Source: Neorhizobium petrolearium (lineage in GTDB: Bacteria > Pseudomonadota > Alphaproteobacteria > Rhizobiales > Rhizobiaceae). Taken from it: 64,000 bases of DNA. The DNA lies in assembly GCF_017873175.1 (NCBI RefSeq), contig NZ_JAGGJW010000001.1, positions 496,001-560,000 of the forward strand, written 5' to 3'. The notes below the pieces were generated by a model. The model was not told where the DNA came from. It ran no database searches and worked only from the letters and a program-made list of their open reading frames with translations. The position numbers and the translations under genes are program-made. This document shows, piece after piece, positions 1 through 9,644 of the stretch. How positions within the stretch are numbered: the stretch's first letter is position 1; the number at the start of each line of letters is the position of its first letter.

Positions 1-708
1 GGCACGCTGGGTTTTCTGACCGAGGTGACCTTCCGGGTCCTGCCGGTGCCGCAGGCGGTGGAGACGATCGTCATTTCCGGACTGGACGATGCGGCAGCCG
101 CGAAGGCCATGGCCGCGGCCATGGCGCTGCCGGTCGAGGTTTCGGGTGCGGCGCATCTGCCGCAAACCGTCCGGGATCGATTCATCGGCGGCGCGCTGCC
201 GGAAGGGGAAGCGACCGTGCTGCGCCTCGAAGGGCTTTTGGCTTCCGTTTCCGTGCGTGCGGAAAAGCTCGCCGCCGTCATGGAGGCCTTAGGCCCGATT
301 ACGCGGCTCGGCATGGAGGAAAGTCAAAAGCTCTGGCACGAAATTCGCGACGTCCACCCCTATGCCGACGGTACGCAAAAGCCGCTCTGGCACGTTTCGG
401 TCGCGCCATCAGCGGGTCATCAGCTTGTCGCGGCACTCCGGCTGGAAGCCGGCGTCGATGCCTTCTACGACTGGCAGGGAGGGTTGATCTGGATGCGCAT
501 GGAGGCCGATCCGGAGGCAGAGTTATTGCGTCGTTATATCCGCGCACTTGGCGGCGGCCATGCGACGCTCATGCGCGCTTCCGATGCGGTGCGGGCCGAG
601 ACACCGGCCTTCGAGCCGCTGCCGGACGCGGTGGCGGCGCTTTCGGCTCGCGTAAAGCAGAAACTCGATCCGGCCGGTATTTTTAGTGCGGGCAAGATGG
701 GGTGGTGA
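1..708 (+). CDS. glcE: Glycolate oxidase FAD-binding subunit GlcE (5'-truncated by window edge)
   Basis: Reading frame 1 is open from base 1 to the TGA at 706-708, so the gene enters from the left. The first visible residues, GTLGFLTEVTFRVLP, are the end of a PCMH-type FAD-binding domain, and the rest is the GlcE C-terminal region. GlcE works with GlcD and GlcF to oxidise glycolate to glyoxylate at the membrane. A GTG at 25 is internal, not the start. glcF follows after 59 bp, which supports the assignment; glcD is expected just upstream. The ending K-x-DPAGIFSAGKMGW is typical of FAD-linked oxidases of this family. Confidence 0.9.
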   Translation, partial: GTLGFLTEVTFRVLPVPQAVETIVISGLDDAAAAKAMAAAMALPVEVSGAAHLPQTVRDRFIGGALPEGEATVLRLEGLLASVSVRAEKLAAVMEALGPITRLGMEESQKLWHEIRDVHPYADGTQKPLWHVSVAPSAGHQLVAALRLEAGVDAFYDWQGGLIWMRMEADPEAELLRRYIRALGGGHATLMRASDAVRAETPAFEPLPDAVAALSARVKQKLDPAGIFSAGKMGW

Positions 709-767
709 GATAGAATGATAACTGTGCCTGTTTACCCCTCTCTGGCCTGCCGGGAAGGTGTTTTCTA

Positions 768-2072
768 ATGCAAACCTCCTTCACGCCCGAACAGCTTGCC
801 GATCCGCATGTGGCCGAATCTGAAAAGATCCTGCGCCGCTGCGTGCATTGCGGCTTCTGCACCGCCACCTGTCCCACCTATGTGACGCTTGGCAACGAAC
901 TCGACAGCCCGCGCGGGCGCATCTACCTCATCAAGGACATGCTGGAAAACGGCCGGCCCGCCGATCAGGAAGTCGTTACCCATATCGATCGCTGTCTTTC
1001 CTGTCTTGCCTGCGTGACCACCTGTCCCTCGGGCGTCGATTACATGCATCTAGTCGATCATGCCCGCATCCACATCGAGAATACCTACAGGCGTCCGTTG
1101 ATTGATCGGCTGATCCGCAACCTTCTTGCGGCCGTTCTGCCTTATCCGCAGCGTTTTCGCGCGGCCCTCATCCTCGCGAAGCTCGGTCGCCCGCTTGCGC
1201 CGATGCTGAAGCGCGTATCGGCCCTGAAGCCGCTCGGCGCCATGCTGGATCTTGCACCGAAGGCTGCTGCGAAGGCTTCCGACGCGACAAGGCGAGGGAC
1301 GCATCCGGCGCAAGCGGAGAAACGCGGCCGTGTCGCGATCCTATCCGGCTGCGCCCAGCCGGTGCTCGATCCCGGCATCAATGATGCGACGCTGCGGCTG
1401 CTGGCCCGGCTTGGCATCGACGTCGTAGTGCCGGAGGGAGAAGGCTGCTGCGGCGCACTGGTGCATCATATGGGCCGGGAAAATGAGGCGCTCGATTTCG
1501 CCCGCCGCAATGTCGATGTCTGGACCCGCGAGATCGATAGGGGTGGACTCGACGCCATCATCATCACCGCATCGGGCTGCGGCACGACGATCAAGGACTA
1601 CGGTCATATGCTGCGCCTCGATCCGGCCTACGCCGAAAAGGCGGCAAGGGTGTCGGCGCTTGCCAAGGACATCACCGAATATCTTGCGACACTCGATCTG
1701 CCGAAGCTGGAGCCGAAGCGGCTCAACGTTGCCTATCATTCGGCCTGTTCGATGCAGCACGGCCAGAAGATCACGGCTCTTCCGAAGAACCTCCTGAAGG
1801 TGGCCGGCTTCACTGTTCGTGATCCGGCGGAAGGGCATCTTTGCTGCGGTTCTGCCGGCACGTATAACATCCTGCAGTCGGAGATATCGGCGCAGTTGAA
1901 GGCGCGCAAGGTGAGAAACATCGAGGCCACCAAACCCGATGTTATCGCCACCGGCAATATCGGCTGCATCACCCAGATCGCCACCGGCACGGAAATCCCG
2001 ATCCTTCACACGGTCGAACTGCTCGATTGGGCCTATGGCGGCCCCAAGCCGGAAAAGCTGCCGACGAAATAA
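768..2072 (+). CDS. glcF: Glycolate oxidase iron-sulfur subunit GlcF
   Basis: The 434-aa product carries two 4Fe-4S ferredoxin motifs, with Cys at 25/28/31/35 and 76/79/82/86. These are followed by the two cysteine-rich CCG-type repeats (GCCGALVHH and CCGSAGTYN) seen in GlcF, LutA and HdrD families. It should pass electrons from the GlcD/GlcE flavins to the respiratory chain. It follows glcE in the same direction after 59 bp with GGGAAGGTG as ribosome-binding site, so the two are probably one transcript ending at the hairpin at 2089-2113. Length fits GlcF (about 400-430 aa). Confidence 0.93.
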   Translation: MQTSFTPEQLADPHVAESEKILRRCVHCGFCTATCPTYVTLGNELDSPRGRIYLIKDMLENGRPADQEVVTHIDRCLSCLACVTTCPSGVDYMHLVDHARIHIENTYRRPLIDRLIRNLLAAVLPYPQRFRAALILAKLGRPLAPMLKRVSALKPLGAMLDLAPKAAAKASDATRRGTHPAQAEKRGRVAILSGCAQPVLDPGINDATLRLLARLGIDVVVPEGEGCCGALVHHMGRENEALDFARRNVDVWTREIDRGGLDAIIITASGCGTTIKDYGHMLRLDPAYAEKAARVSALAKDITEYLATLDLPKLEPKRLNVAYHSACSMQHGQKITALPKNLLKVAGFTVRDPAEGHLCCGSAGTYNILQSEISAQLKARKVRNIEATKPDVIATGNIGCITQIATGTEIPILHTVELLDWAYGGPKPEKLPTK

Positions 2073-2086
2073 GTCTGTTCAAATAA

Positions 2087-2114
2087 AAAAGCCGGCAACT
2101 TCGCCGGCTTTCTA
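2087..2114. terminator. Bidirectional intrinsic terminator between glcF and the Omp gene
   Basis: Perfect 8-bp stem AAGCCGGC / GCCGGCTT around a 6-nt loop. Read on the minus strand it is followed by TTTTTTATTT, a strong terminator for the convergent outer-membrane gene. On the plus strand the T-tract is weaker (TTTCT), for glcF. Confidence 0.8.
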
Positions 2115-2132
2115 GTTCGCAGGTCTCAGACC

Positions 2133-2855
2133 TCAGAACTTGTAGGACACGCCGAAGTTGATCGCGTGGGTGAGGATATTGGTCTGCAGCGAAGCGCCGC
2201 TGTCGATATCCACGTCGATCCAGGAATAGTTGCCCTTGTATTCGGCGAAGGCGGACCAGTTCTCAGTGAACTGGTAACGGACGCCGGCCTGGGCCTGGAT
2301 GGTCGCGCCGCCAAACTGGTAGTCGAACGTGCGGCCGCTTGCGCGGGTGACTTCCACATGCGGAACGTTGATGCCGACGCCGGCGCCGACATAGGGCGTC
2401 CACTTGCTGCCCTCGATCGGGAACTTGTAGAGCGCGTTCAGCGTCAGAAGATTGAGGCCGTCGGTGAATTCGAAAACGGTCCAGCCGCCGGACTTGGTGA
2501 ACGTCTCGTCGTCGGCATAGACCTTGGCATGGGTATAGTCGAGCGAGACGCCCCAGTTCGAGAGCGCGCCGCCTTCGAACCAGTAGGTGCCGCGGATACC
2601 CCAATAGGGCGGCATGTTGAACGGCTTCGTATCCCACCCGGCCGTGAAGTCGGCCTGGTCGGAAACATCGACATCCGAGTGGGGCGAGAACTGGTAGCCG
2701 CCGTAGGCGGAGATTTCCCAGCCGCCGCTGCTTGTCTGAACCGGAGCGACATAGGGTGCTTCGGCGACTGCGGGATCGGCTGCATGAGCCGGTGCGAAAG
2801 CAGCGACCGCGGTCAGAGCCGTGGAAACCAGGGAAAGCGAAAGAAGTTTGCGCAT
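2133..2855 (-). CDS. Outer-membrane beta-barrel protein, LpxQ (lipid A oxidase)-like
   Basis: 240 aa with a clear Sec signal peptide (about residues 1-25, cut after AHAA). Alternating aromatic beta-strands follow and the protein ends in Phe (GVSYKF), the hallmark of outer-membrane barrels. Segments such as MPPYWGIRGTYWFE, DGLNLLTLNALYKFP and TPYVGAGVGINVPHVEV resemble, from memory, the rhizobial lipid A oxidase LpxQ, which converts the proximal glucosamine of lipid A to 2-aminogluconate. The barrel assignment is secure. The enzymatic role is inferred from remembered similarity and could instead be a generic Omp25/OmpW-type porin-like protein. The gene is monocistronic, with a terminator downstream. 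Confidence 0.6.
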   Translation of the reverse strand: MRKLLSLSLVSTALTAVAAFAPAHAADPAVAEAPYVAPVQTSSGGWEISAYGGYQFSPHSDVDVSDQADFTAGWDTKPFNMPPYWGIRGTYWFEGGALSNWGVSLDYTHAKVYADDETFTKSGGWTVFEFTDGLNLLTLNALYKFPIEGSKWTPYVGAGVGINVPHVEVTRASGRTFDYQFGGATIQAQAGVRYQFTENWSAFAEYKGNYSWIDVDIDSGASLQTNILTHAINFGVSYKF

Positions 2856-2986
2856 GAATCGGCCTGCAGAAAAGATATTGGCTTTTGTCGACGCACTTTA
2901 GCTGCGGAAGCGGCGGTGGTCTGTGCTTTTTTTGCACCAGTTGGCGACGAACCTAGGCGGGTTATGGTTAACGAAACCTGAGCGCA

Positions 2987-3016
2987 TGAAAAAAGGGCGG
3001 CAAGCCGCCCTTTTTG
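2987..3016. terminator. Terminator downstream of L,D-transpeptidase gene
   Basis: Stem GGGCGGC/GCCGCCC with A-rich and T-rich flanks on both sides, so it can act in either direction. It lies just past the stop of the minus-strand gene starting at 3725 and upstream of the Omp gene. Confidence 0.8.
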
Positions 3017-3032
3017 TGATGTCGGCAAATTG

Positions 3033-3725
3033 TCAGCCGCCGAAAATAGTGCGGAAAATGTCGATGCCGCGATCTTCGTAATCCACTTTGCCATGGCGGT
3101 TGCCGGGGCCGATGACGATGACCCTGGTGCCGATGTCGGCGCGGGCGTAGAGATGCTCCACGTCCTTGTTCATCATGCGGATGCAACCCGACGACATGTT
3201 GAGACCGATTGTCCACGGCTGATTGGTGCCGTGGATGCGGAAGATGGTGTCGCGACCGCCTTTGTAGAGATAGAGTGCACGGGCGCCGAGCGGGTTGTCG
3301 ATACCGCCTTCCTGTACGGCCGGCAGGATGCGACCGGCACGACGTTCGCGGGCACGCATTTCCGCCGGCGGCGTCCAGGAGGGCCATTCCGCCTTGCGGC
3401 CGACATTCACGACCCCCGACCAGCCGAAACCGTCGCGGCCCACGCCGATGCCATAGCGGGTCGCGCGATTGGGACCCTCGATATAATAAAGGAACTTGTT
3501 GTTGGTATCGACGATGATTGTGCCGGGCTTTTCTGTTGTCGAGAATCGCACCACGCGGCGCTTGTATTTCTCCGGCAGTTCCTTGCGCTGCACCACCAGG
3601 GTGACGTCGCTTGCCGGGCGTTCGGCATGCAGTGCGGCCGGCCCGATCGCACTTGCATTCTGAGCGGTGAAAAAAATCGCGCCGGCCATCCCCATGGCCA
3701 TTGCGAGGATCCTGCCTCTCCTCAT
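3033..3725 (-). CDS. L,D-transpeptidase (YkuD family), copy 1
   Basis: 230 aa. A signal peptide follows the chosen ATG ([13 protein letters not shown]...NASA). That start has a GAGGACGAGGG ribosome-binding region; an in-frame ATG 18 codons upstream is less likely because it would bury the signal. The C-terminal half is a YkuD catalytic domain with the [10 protein letters not shown] segment and the catalytic Cys in SSGCIRM. Such enzymes form 3-3 peptidoglycan cross-links or attach proteins to meso-diaminopimelate in the periplasm. A paralogue lies directly upstream in the same orientation. Which cross-link it makes cannot be told from sequence. Confidence 0.88.
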   Translation of the reverse strand: MRRGRILAMAMGMAGAIFFTAQNASAIGPAALHAERPASDVTLVVQRKELPEKYKRRVVRFSTTEKPGTIIVDTNNKFLYYIEGPNRATRYGIGVGRDGFGWSGVVNVGRKAEWPSWTPPAEMRARERRAGRILPAVQEGGIDNPLGARALYLYKGGRDTIFRIHGTNQPWTIGLNMSSGCIRMMNKDVEHLYARADIGTRVIVIGPGNRHGKVDYEDRGIDIFRTIFGG

Positions 3726-3870
3726 TCCCTCGTCCTCTTCAATTTCAGGATGAGGGAGGCTAGCCGACTCCATCGCCAAAGCAAGACGCCGCAGGTCGAA
3801 TAAAGAAGATGTGATGGCCAGAAGGCGGCTGGGCTGTGTCTTCGCCGCCTCACTTTCCGCCGTCAGGAGG

Positions 3871-4623
3871 TCACATCACGATGACTTTGGTTCCGACGTT
3901 GACGCGCTCGTAGAGGTCGACGACGTCCTCGTTGCGCATGCGGATGCAGCCGGAAGAAACCGCGCTACCGATCGTCCAGGGGGCGTTGGTGCCGTGGATA
4001 CGGTAGAGGGTCGAGCCGAGATACATGGCACGCGCGCCGAGCGGGTTTTCCGGCCCGCCGTCCATGCGCGCCGGCAGGTAATGGCCCTTGGCGGCTTCGC
4101 GCTGGATCATCTCCTTCGGCGGCGTCCAGTTCGGCCATTCGGCCTTCCGTGTGATTCTATGCGCTCCGGCCCATTCGAACCCCGGCTTGCCGACGCCGAC
4201 GCCGTAGCGGCGAGCCTGGCCGTTGCCTGTCACGAGGTAGAGGAAGCGGTTATTCGTGTCGATGACGATCGTGCCGGGCTTCTCTCTGGTCTCGTAGGCG
4301 ACCATTTGCGGCAGGAACTGAGGTTCGATCCGGCCACGGATCGGTTGCGGCCGCATGGCGACCGGTTGTGCACGACCCTGGTCGAAGATGCCGCGCCGCT
4401 GCACAGGTCGCGCTTCGCGCTGCCGGTAGATGACACGCGGCTGAGCCGCCTGACGCGGATAGACGACCGGCCGGGCATTCGGTCCCGCAAGCTGCATCAC
4501 CCATGGGGCCGCGAGATCGGGGCTGACGATGACGGGCGGGCGCTCGCGATATCGGTCGTTTGCGAAGGCATTGCCGCACAGGGCGGCTGCAAGGCCAAAG
4601 GCCAGGAACAGGGTTTTCTTCAT
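3871..4623 (-). CDS. L,D-transpeptidase (YkuD family), copy 2
   Basis: 250 aa. The start at 4623 places a standard signal peptide first ([21 protein letters not shown]); a GTG four codons upstream is possible. A Pro/Arg/Gln-rich linker of about 90 residues precedes the YkuD domain, which contains [10 protein letters not shown] and the catalytic Cys in SSGCIRM. Catalytic domains of copies 1 and 2 are clearly homologous (GTI(V/I)(V/I)DT, RYG(I/V)GVG, NPLGARA). The linker suggests the domain is held away from the membrane or wall. Peptidoglycan cross-linking is the expected role. Confidence 0.88.
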   Translation of the reverse strand: MKKTLFLAFGLAAALCGNAFANDRYRERPPVIVSPDLAAPWVMQLAGPNARPVVYPRQAAQPRVIYRQREARPVQRRGIFDQGRAQPVAMRPQPIRGRIEPQFLPQMVAYETREKPGTIVIDTNNRFLYLVTGNGQARRYGVGVGKPGFEWAGAHRITRKAEWPNWTPPKEMIQREAAKGHYLPARMDGGPENPLGARAMYLGSTLYRIHGTNAPWTIGSAVSSGCIRMRNEDVVDLYERVNVGTKVIVM

Positions 4624-4848
4624 GATCGGGTCCACGCGTTACAAATCACCGACCGGGCGAATCTCTCGAAAAAAGAACGCCCGCGTTGGCGCTCATGGTG
4701 GGCGCGAGGTGAAAGCGAATGGTAAACGGGTGGCGCACCGAAACGCACGCAGCCCATAAACCTTTTGGCAGGGTTACCGACCGGTTTGGAAACATGGTTG
4801 ACCAGTGCTAAAGCGATGACAAAAGCGGTTAACGGCAGGGAATCGGGA

Positions 4849-5478
4849 ATGGAAAAGGCGGGAATCATCATCGGCGACGACGGCAGGGGCCGCTGTTTCT
4901 GGCATGGCGGGCTGGAGGACTACCGCCGCTACCACGACGAGGAATGGGGTCGTCCGGTCACCGACGATTTCCGCCTGTTCGAGAAAATCTGCCTCGAGGG
5001 TTTCCAGTCCGGCCTGTCCTGGCTGACCATCCTGAGGAAGCGCGAGAATTTCCGCGCCGCCTTTGCGGGCTTTGACTTCGAGAAAGTGGCGCGCTTCGGC
5101 GAGGAGGATGTCGCACGGCTGCTTGCCGATACCGGCATCGTCCGCCACCGCGGTAAGATCGTCTCGACGATCAATAACGCCGCCCGCGCCATCGAATTGC
5201 GTGACGAATTCGGTTCGCTCGCGAAATTCTTCTGGAGCTTCGAGCCGGGCTCCCACGAGCGGCCCGAAGCGATGGATCTCGAAACGCTGCGCGCCAATCC
5301 CACCACGCCGGTCTCGGTGACATTGTCGAAAGCCTTGAAGAAACGCGGCTGGACTTTCGTCGGCCCGACCACCGTTTACGCCTTCATGCAGGCCATGGGC
5401 CTCGTGAACGACCATCTCGACGGCTGTTTTTGTCAGCGCGAGGTCGAGGACCTGCGGCTGAAGTTCAAGCGCCCGTGA
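4849..5478 (+). CDS. tag: DNA-3-methyladenine glycosylase I
   Basis: 209 aa from ATG 4849, which has GCAGGGAATCGGG upstream; in-frame starts at 4765 and 4816 are possible but add nonconserved residues. It has the Tag zinc ligands, a Cys and a His near the N-terminus (RCFWHG ... YHDEEWG) and the C-terminal pair in DHLDGCFC. It removes 3-methyladenine from alkylated DNA in base-excision repair. Length is near the E. coli enzyme (187 aa). Its 3' end overlaps the convergent HAD gene by 14 bp. Confidence 0.93.
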   Translation: MEKAGIIIGDDGRGRCFWHGGLEDYRRYHDEEWGRPVTDDFRLFEKICLEGFQSGLSWLTILRKRENFRAAFAGFDFEKVARFGEEDVARLLADTGIVRHRGKIVSTINNAARAIELRDEFGSLAKFFWSFEPGSHERPEAMDLETLRANPTTPVSVTLSKALKKRGWTFVGPTTVYAFMQAMGLVNDHLDGCFCQREVEDLRLKFKRP

Positions 5479-6169
5479 TTTTGGCGAGTGTCGCCGAAAG
5501 CTCGCCGAGATGTTCGATCTGGCGGAAGCGCGGCGCTTCGACCGGCGCGTCCACATGCTCCAGGGTCCATGTCAGCGCATGCGGCACGAAGACGCCGTAG
5601 GAGCCGGCGGCGATCGCCGGCACGATGTCTGACTTCAGCGAATTACCGACCATCATCGCCCGTTCCGGCCCGTCCGCCACCTTGGAGAAGATGCGGCGAT
5701 AGGTCGTGGCGTTCTTGTCGCTGACGATCTCCACCGCATCGAAGAAATCGCCGAGGCCGGATTGGGCGAGCTTGCGCTCCTGGTCGAAAAGGTCGCCCTT
5801 GGTGATCAGCACCAGAAGGTATTCGCCGTTCAGCGCCTCAAGCGTCTCTTCCACATGCGGCAGGGTCTCGACGGGATGGCTGAGGAGGCCGCGGCCGATA
5901 TCGAGGATTTCGCCGATCGTCCGGGTGGGCACCTTGCCGTCGGTGATCTCGATCGCCGTCTCGATCATCGACAAGGTGAAACCCTTGATGCCGAATCCGT
6001 ATTGGGCGAGGTTGCGTTTTTCCGCCTCGAGCAGGCGCTCGGAAATATGCGGCCCCTCGGCGAAATCGCCGAGCAGCTTCTGGAAATGCTCTTCCGTCAG
6101 CCGGTAATATTGTTCGTTCTGCCAGAGCGTATCGTCGGCATCGAAGCCGATCGCGGTAATCGGGCGCAT
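5465..6169 (-). CDS. HAD superfamily hydrolase
   Basis: 234 aa, starting at MRPITAIGFD, with GGAGG 10 nt upstream. HAD motif I is FDADDTLW (nucleophile Asp), motif II is LITKGD and motif IV is VGNSLKSDIVPAIAAG, with a helical cap between motifs I and II. This is the layout of small-molecule phosphatases such as phosphoglycolate phosphatase or YjjG-type nucleotidases. The substrate is not predictable. It ends inside the convergent tag gene, so the two messages overlap by 14 bp. Confidence 0.8.
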   Translation of the reverse strand: MRPITAIGFDADDTLWQNEQYYRLTEEHFQKLLGDFAEGPHISERLLEAEKRNLAQYGFGIKGFTLSMIETAIEITDGKVPTRTIGEILDIGRGLLSHPVETLPHVEETLEALNGEYLLVLITKGDLFDQERKLAQSGLGDFFDAVEIVSDKNATTYRRIFSKVADGPERAMMVGNSLKSDIVPAIAAGSYGVFVPHALTWTLEHVDAPVEAPRFRQIEHLGELSATLAKITGA

Positions 6170-6258
6170 GGGTCCATTGCCTCCATGCGTTGATATGGCG
6201 AAAAAGAAGACGCCGGGCAAGCGGTTCGGCGCGCCCGGCGCGGTGTTGTTAGACGTTG

Positions 6259-6645
6259 TTACTTGCCGTGTGCTTTCAGCCAGGCCTGCATTTCGGCGAT
6301 TTCCGCCTCCTGCGCCTTGATGACCGCTTCGGCGAGCTTGCGGATTTCCGGATCCTTGCCGTGTTCGAGCTCGACCTTGGCCATGTCGATCGCGCCCTGG
6401 TGGTGCGGGATCATGCTACGTACGAAATCGACATCCGCATCGCCGGAATATTCGACCGCCATATCCTGGTGCATCTTCTCGTTGGCGGCCGCGTAGCCCT
6501 TGGTGGCAGGCGTTTCGGCAGCTGTGCCGGAACCCGCCATCGGCATGTTCTTCATGTTGGAGTGGTCCATCATCTGCTGGGCTGCGAGCGGACTTGAGAC
6601 CAGAACCGCAAGAGCGGCGGCGATGAATATGGCTTTCTGAGACAT
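6259..6645 (-). CDS. DUF305 secreted protein, probably metal (copper)-related
   Basis: 128 aa beginning MSQKAIF with AAAGGAAA as ribosome-binding site, then a signal peptide ending in LAAQ. The mature N-terminus is rich in Met and His ([12 protein letters not shown]), followed by a DUF305 helical domain with the signature [16 protein letters not shown]305 proteins are ferritin-like bundles often found with copper-resistance genes, so periplasmic metal binding is the likely job (inference). It follows a His-rich secreted protein by 56 bp, suggesting one transcript. Confidence 0.78.
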   Translation of the reverse strand: MSQKAIFIAAALAVLVSSPLAAQQMMDHSNMKNMPMAGSGTAAETPATKGYAAANEKMHQDMAVEYSGDADVDFVRSMIPHHQGAIDMAKVELEHGKDPEIRKLAEAVIKAQEAEIAEMQAWLKAHGK

Positions 6646-6701
6646 GGTATTTCCTTTCCCGTGTCCGATGGAAATTGAAGATGAAGTGATCCGATATTCG
6701 A

Positions 6702-7091
6702 TCAGGCGCGGGGAGGGGGTGTCAGCGGCGCGGGAACAGGCGAGACGAGTGTCTGTTCGACGGCCGGCGCGGGATAGGCATGGATGATACGGCCAGCATC
6801 GCCGGTTGCAGCATTCGGCAGGAGCGTCACGCATACGGCGCAGAAGGGTGCCGCGCAGGCCTTTGCCCCATGCAGGCAGGGTTGCGTGGTATCGCCGTGC
6901 ATATGCGCGGTCTGGGCCGCTTCCACCGTCCTGTCGTGCTTGTGCTGGCCATGGCCGCGATGTTGCGAATGGTCATGCGCGATCGTAGCAGGCTGCTTTC
7001 CCGATACGAGCACCGAAGACGTCGCCATGGCGGGCATGGCCCCATAGAGGAGCCAGGCGAAGAACATGAAAACGGCGGCGATACGCGACAT
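6702..7091 (-). CDS. Small secreted His-rich protein of unknown function
   Basis: 129 aa from [11 protein letters not shown], chosen because it starts a signal peptide (cut near AMATS). No strong ribosome-binding site is visible, and an ATG 13 codons upstream is an alternative. A His cluster ([15 protein letters not shown]) and further His residues precede a Cys-rich segment ([17 protein letters not shown]), suggesting metal binding; the C-terminus is Pro-rich. I do not recognise the family with certainty, but it resembles short DUF2946-like proteins found beside copper genes. It is probably co-transcribed with the DUF305 gene downstream. Confidence 0.6.
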   Translation of the reverse strand: MSRIAAVFMFFAWLLYGAMPAMATSSVLVSGKQPATIAHDHSQHRGHGQHKHDRTVEAAQTAHMHGDTTQPCLHGAKACAAPFCAVCVTLLPNAATGDAGRIIHAYPAPAVEQTLVSPVPAPLTPPPRA

Positions 7092-7142
7092 GGGTTTAGA
7101 TCTAAGATTGCCGGCATGGAAATCAACCATGTGAAGATCACG

Positions 7143-7904
7143 CTATGATGACGACCGGGCGATGACCTCATGGATCGCCTGGCAATCGCGGCTGAGTTCG
7201 CCGTAAGGCGCGACCGGCCAGGTCCATTTCCGTTTCGCAGTCGGCGCCGGCACGCCGCAGAGCAGGTCGGCCTCTTCGCGCACGATTTCTTTGCGATCGG
7301 TGACGCGATAGCTGGTGTCGGTCAGGAGCGCTGTCCTGCAGGGCAGGGCGGTCAGGCCATCGAGATGGGCACGGATCAATGCTCTCACGATTTCATCTTT
7401 GCCCGGCCGGTTTTCCCTCTCCAGCCGCCGTTTCGCCCCGACCCCGATCTGTGACAGGATGTTTGCCGAGACGACAAGGTCGAGATACGGCACTTGCCTG
7501 AGGAAGGCGAGCGGCTCGACCGGCTTGCCTGCAACTGCATCCTCGAACCCCGAGAGATCCCGGGAAATCAGCCGGATGTTCTTGAAGCGCTCGGCAATCA
7601 GCCATGCTCTGACGCTCGCCGGATGCACGAGGTCGACCAGCACGACCGTGTCGAATTGTCTCGACAATTCTTTGATCGGCACGTCGCGCAGCAGGCCCGA
7701 GCCGAGTACGACTGCGGTCCGCTTCTGCTTCATGCTGTCTATCGTTTCCCGAATGAAGGCCTTGCAGTTCTCCTCATGCGGCGCCCAGGCTTTCGCGCAT
7801 CGTCCGGCCCGCGACCAGAGACTGACGGAGGAGCGGATGAAGGGACGAAACGCTTTCGGCGTGACCGCATAGGTCGCGGCATATTGCAGGGCTTCGAGGA
7901 GCAT
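7143..7904 (-). CDS. Conserved hypothetical protein with Rossmann-like N-terminal half
   Basis: 253 aa, no signal peptide. After about 60 residues comes a glycine loop, [12 protein letters not shown], and an acidic strand end, VVLVDLVHP, spaced like an SAM- or nucleotide-binding Rossmann fold. [11 protein letters not shown] could be motif IV of a methyltransferase. No family name can be given. It sits alone between the His-rich protein gene and hisS, transcribed away from hisS; the 124 bp between it and hisS must hold both promoters. Confidence 0.6.
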   Translation of the reverse strand: MLLEALQYAATYAVTPKAFRPFIRSSVSLWSRAGRCAKAWAPHEENCKAFIRETIDSMKQKRTAVVLGSGLLRDVPIKELSRQFDTVVLVDLVHPASVRAWLIAERFKNIRLISRDLSGFEDAVAGKPVEPLAFLRQVPYLDLVVSANILSQIGVGAKRRLERENRPGKDEIVRALIRAHLDGLTALPCRTALLTDTSYRVTDRKEIVREEADLLCGVPAPTAKRKWTWPVAPYGELSRDCQAIHEVIARSSS

Positions 7905-8028
7905 GGCGCATTCGATATCAGTCCGGATGATTCTTCACCAGCCGCCGCCCTTGCCGCTGGTGCCTCTATCCTCTAAGAAACCGCTCACAAATCCGGCCTT
8001 TCCGGCCGACGGCAATGGAATTTCGATC

Positions 8029-9642
8029 ATGAGCGACAAGAGACAAAAACCGCAGAAACTCAAAGCCCGCCTGCCGCGCGGCTTCGTCGATCGCACCAGT
8101 GCCGATATCCATGCCACCAACGAGATGATCGAGAAGATTCGCGAGGTCTACGAGCGCTACGGTTTCGACCCGGTCGAGACGCCGATGTTCGAATATACCG
8201 ATGCGCTTGGAAAATTCCTGCCGGATGCCGACCGCCCGAACGAAGGCGTGTTTTCGCTGCAGGACGACGACGACCAGTGGATGAGCCTGCGTTATGACCT
8301 GACGGCGCCGCTCGCCCGCCACGTCGCGGAGAATTTCAACGAGATCCAGCTTCCCTACCGCACCTATCGTGCCGGCTACGTCTTCCGCAACGAGAAGCCG
8401 GGTCCTGGCCGCTTCCGCCAGTTCATGCAGTTCGATGCCGATACGGTCGGCGCGGCGGGCGTCCAGGCCGATGCCGAAATGTGCATGATGATGGCCGACA
8501 CCATGGAAGCGCTGGGCATCAAGCGCGGCGACTATGTGATCCGCGTCAACAACCGCAAGGTTCTGGATGGCGTTCTGGAGGCGATCGGCCTCGGCGGCGA
8601 CGACAAAGCCGGCCAGCGCCTCGCCGTGCTGCGCGCCATCGATAAGCTCGACAAGTTTGGGATCGAAGGAGTGCGCCTGCTCTTGGGCGAGGGGCGTAAG
8701 GATGAATCCGGTGACTTCACCAAGGGCGCGGGGCTCGACGCGGAGCAGATAGACAGGCTCTCCCGCTTCGTTTCACTCACAGCTGCAGGTACCATACACG
8801 GCACTCCAGTTGAGGCGGCAGCGGGTCGCGATCTCTCGGACATGCAAGTTTACGAAATCGGTGGAAAGAAGTATTTCACAGACAATTGGGATACTGTGGA
8901 AGGACTTCGCAGCATCGCCGGAAACAACGTCACAGCGCTTGAAGGGATCGAAGAACTCAACACTATAGCCACGCTCGCAGGTGCTGCTCGCTATGGCTCA
9001 AAACGAGTTCGCATCGACCCCTCCGTCGTCCGCGGCCTCGAATATTACACCGGCCCGGTCTTCGAAGCCGAGCTCACCTTCGACGTGACCAACGAGAAGG
9101 GCGAGAAGGTCGTGTTCGGCTCGGTCGGCGGCGGCGGGCGTTATGATGGGCTTGTCTCGCGCTTCATGGGCCAGCCGGTCCCGGCGACCGGTTTTTCGAT
9201 CGGCGTCTCCCGTCTGATGACGGCGCTGAAGAACCTCGGCAAGCTCGGCCAGGACGAGGCGGTCGCGCCGGTTCTGGTCACCGTCATGGACGGCGATGTG
9301 GAAAGCATGGGCCGCTACCAGCGCTTCACGCAGGACCTGCGCAATGCCGGCATCCGTGCCGAAATGTACCAGGGCAACTGGAAGAAGTTCGGCAACCAGC
9401 TGAAATATGCCGACCGCCGCGGCTGCCCGATCGCCCTCATCCAGGGTGGCGATGAGCGCGCCGAGGGTGTGGTGCAGATCAAGGACCTGATCGAGGGCAA
9501 GCGCCTTTCCGGCGAGATCGAGGACAATGCGACCTGGCGCGAGGCCCGCGTGGCCCAGGAAACGGTTGCCGAGGCCGATCTCGTCACCAAGGTGAAGGAA
9601 ATCCTTGCCGCCCAGGCCGAGGATCGCAGAAGGGCGCTGTAG
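8029..9642 (+). CDS. hisS: Histidyl-tRNA synthetase
   Basis: 537 aa starting at MSDKRQKPQ, with GGAA upstream; an ORF extension to 7903 is not conserved-looking. It is a class II synthetase: motif 2 region [20 protein letters not shown], the HisRS signature around [15 protein letters not shown], and a C-terminal anticodon-binding domain. It charges tRNA-His. It is longer than E. coli HisRS (424 aa), as is usual in rhizobia. Residues about 209-327 use noticeably different codons (AGA, ATA, ACA, GGA) from the rest. hisZ follows after 2 bp and overlaps hisG, so the three form an operon. Confidence 0.95.
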   Translation: MSDKRQKPQKLKARLPRGFVDRTSADIHATNEMIEKIREVYERYGFDPVETPMFEYTDALGKFLPDADRPNEGVFSLQDDDDQWMSLRYDLTAPLARHVAENFNEIQLPYRTYRAGYVFRNEKPGPGRFRQFMQFDADTVGAAGVQADAEMCMMMADTMEALGIKRGDYVIRVNNRKVLDGVLEAIGLGGDDKAGQRLAVLRAIDKLDKFGIEGVRLLLGEGRKDESGDFTKGAGLDAEQIDRLSRFVSLTAAGTIHGTPVEAAAGRDLSDMQVYEIGGKKYFTDNWDTVEGLRSIAGNNVTALEGIEELNTIATLAGAARYGSKRVRIDPSVVRGLEYYTGPVFEAELTFDVTNEKGEKVVFGSVGGGGRYDGLVSRFMGQPVPATGFSIGVSRLMTALKNLGKLGQDEAVAPVLVTVMDGDVESMGRYQRFTQDLRNAGIRAEMYQGNWKKFGNQLKYADRRGCPIALIQGGDERAEGVVQIKDLIEGKRLSGEIEDNATWREARVAQETVAEADLVTKVKEILAAQAEDRRRAL

Positions 9643-9644
9643 CC

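Noticed and set aside
7903..8028. A histidine leader peptide before hisS
   Set aside because: I looked for His runs as in the Met and Ile leaders. Only two isolated His codons occur and no alternative hairpins with a T-run are visible.
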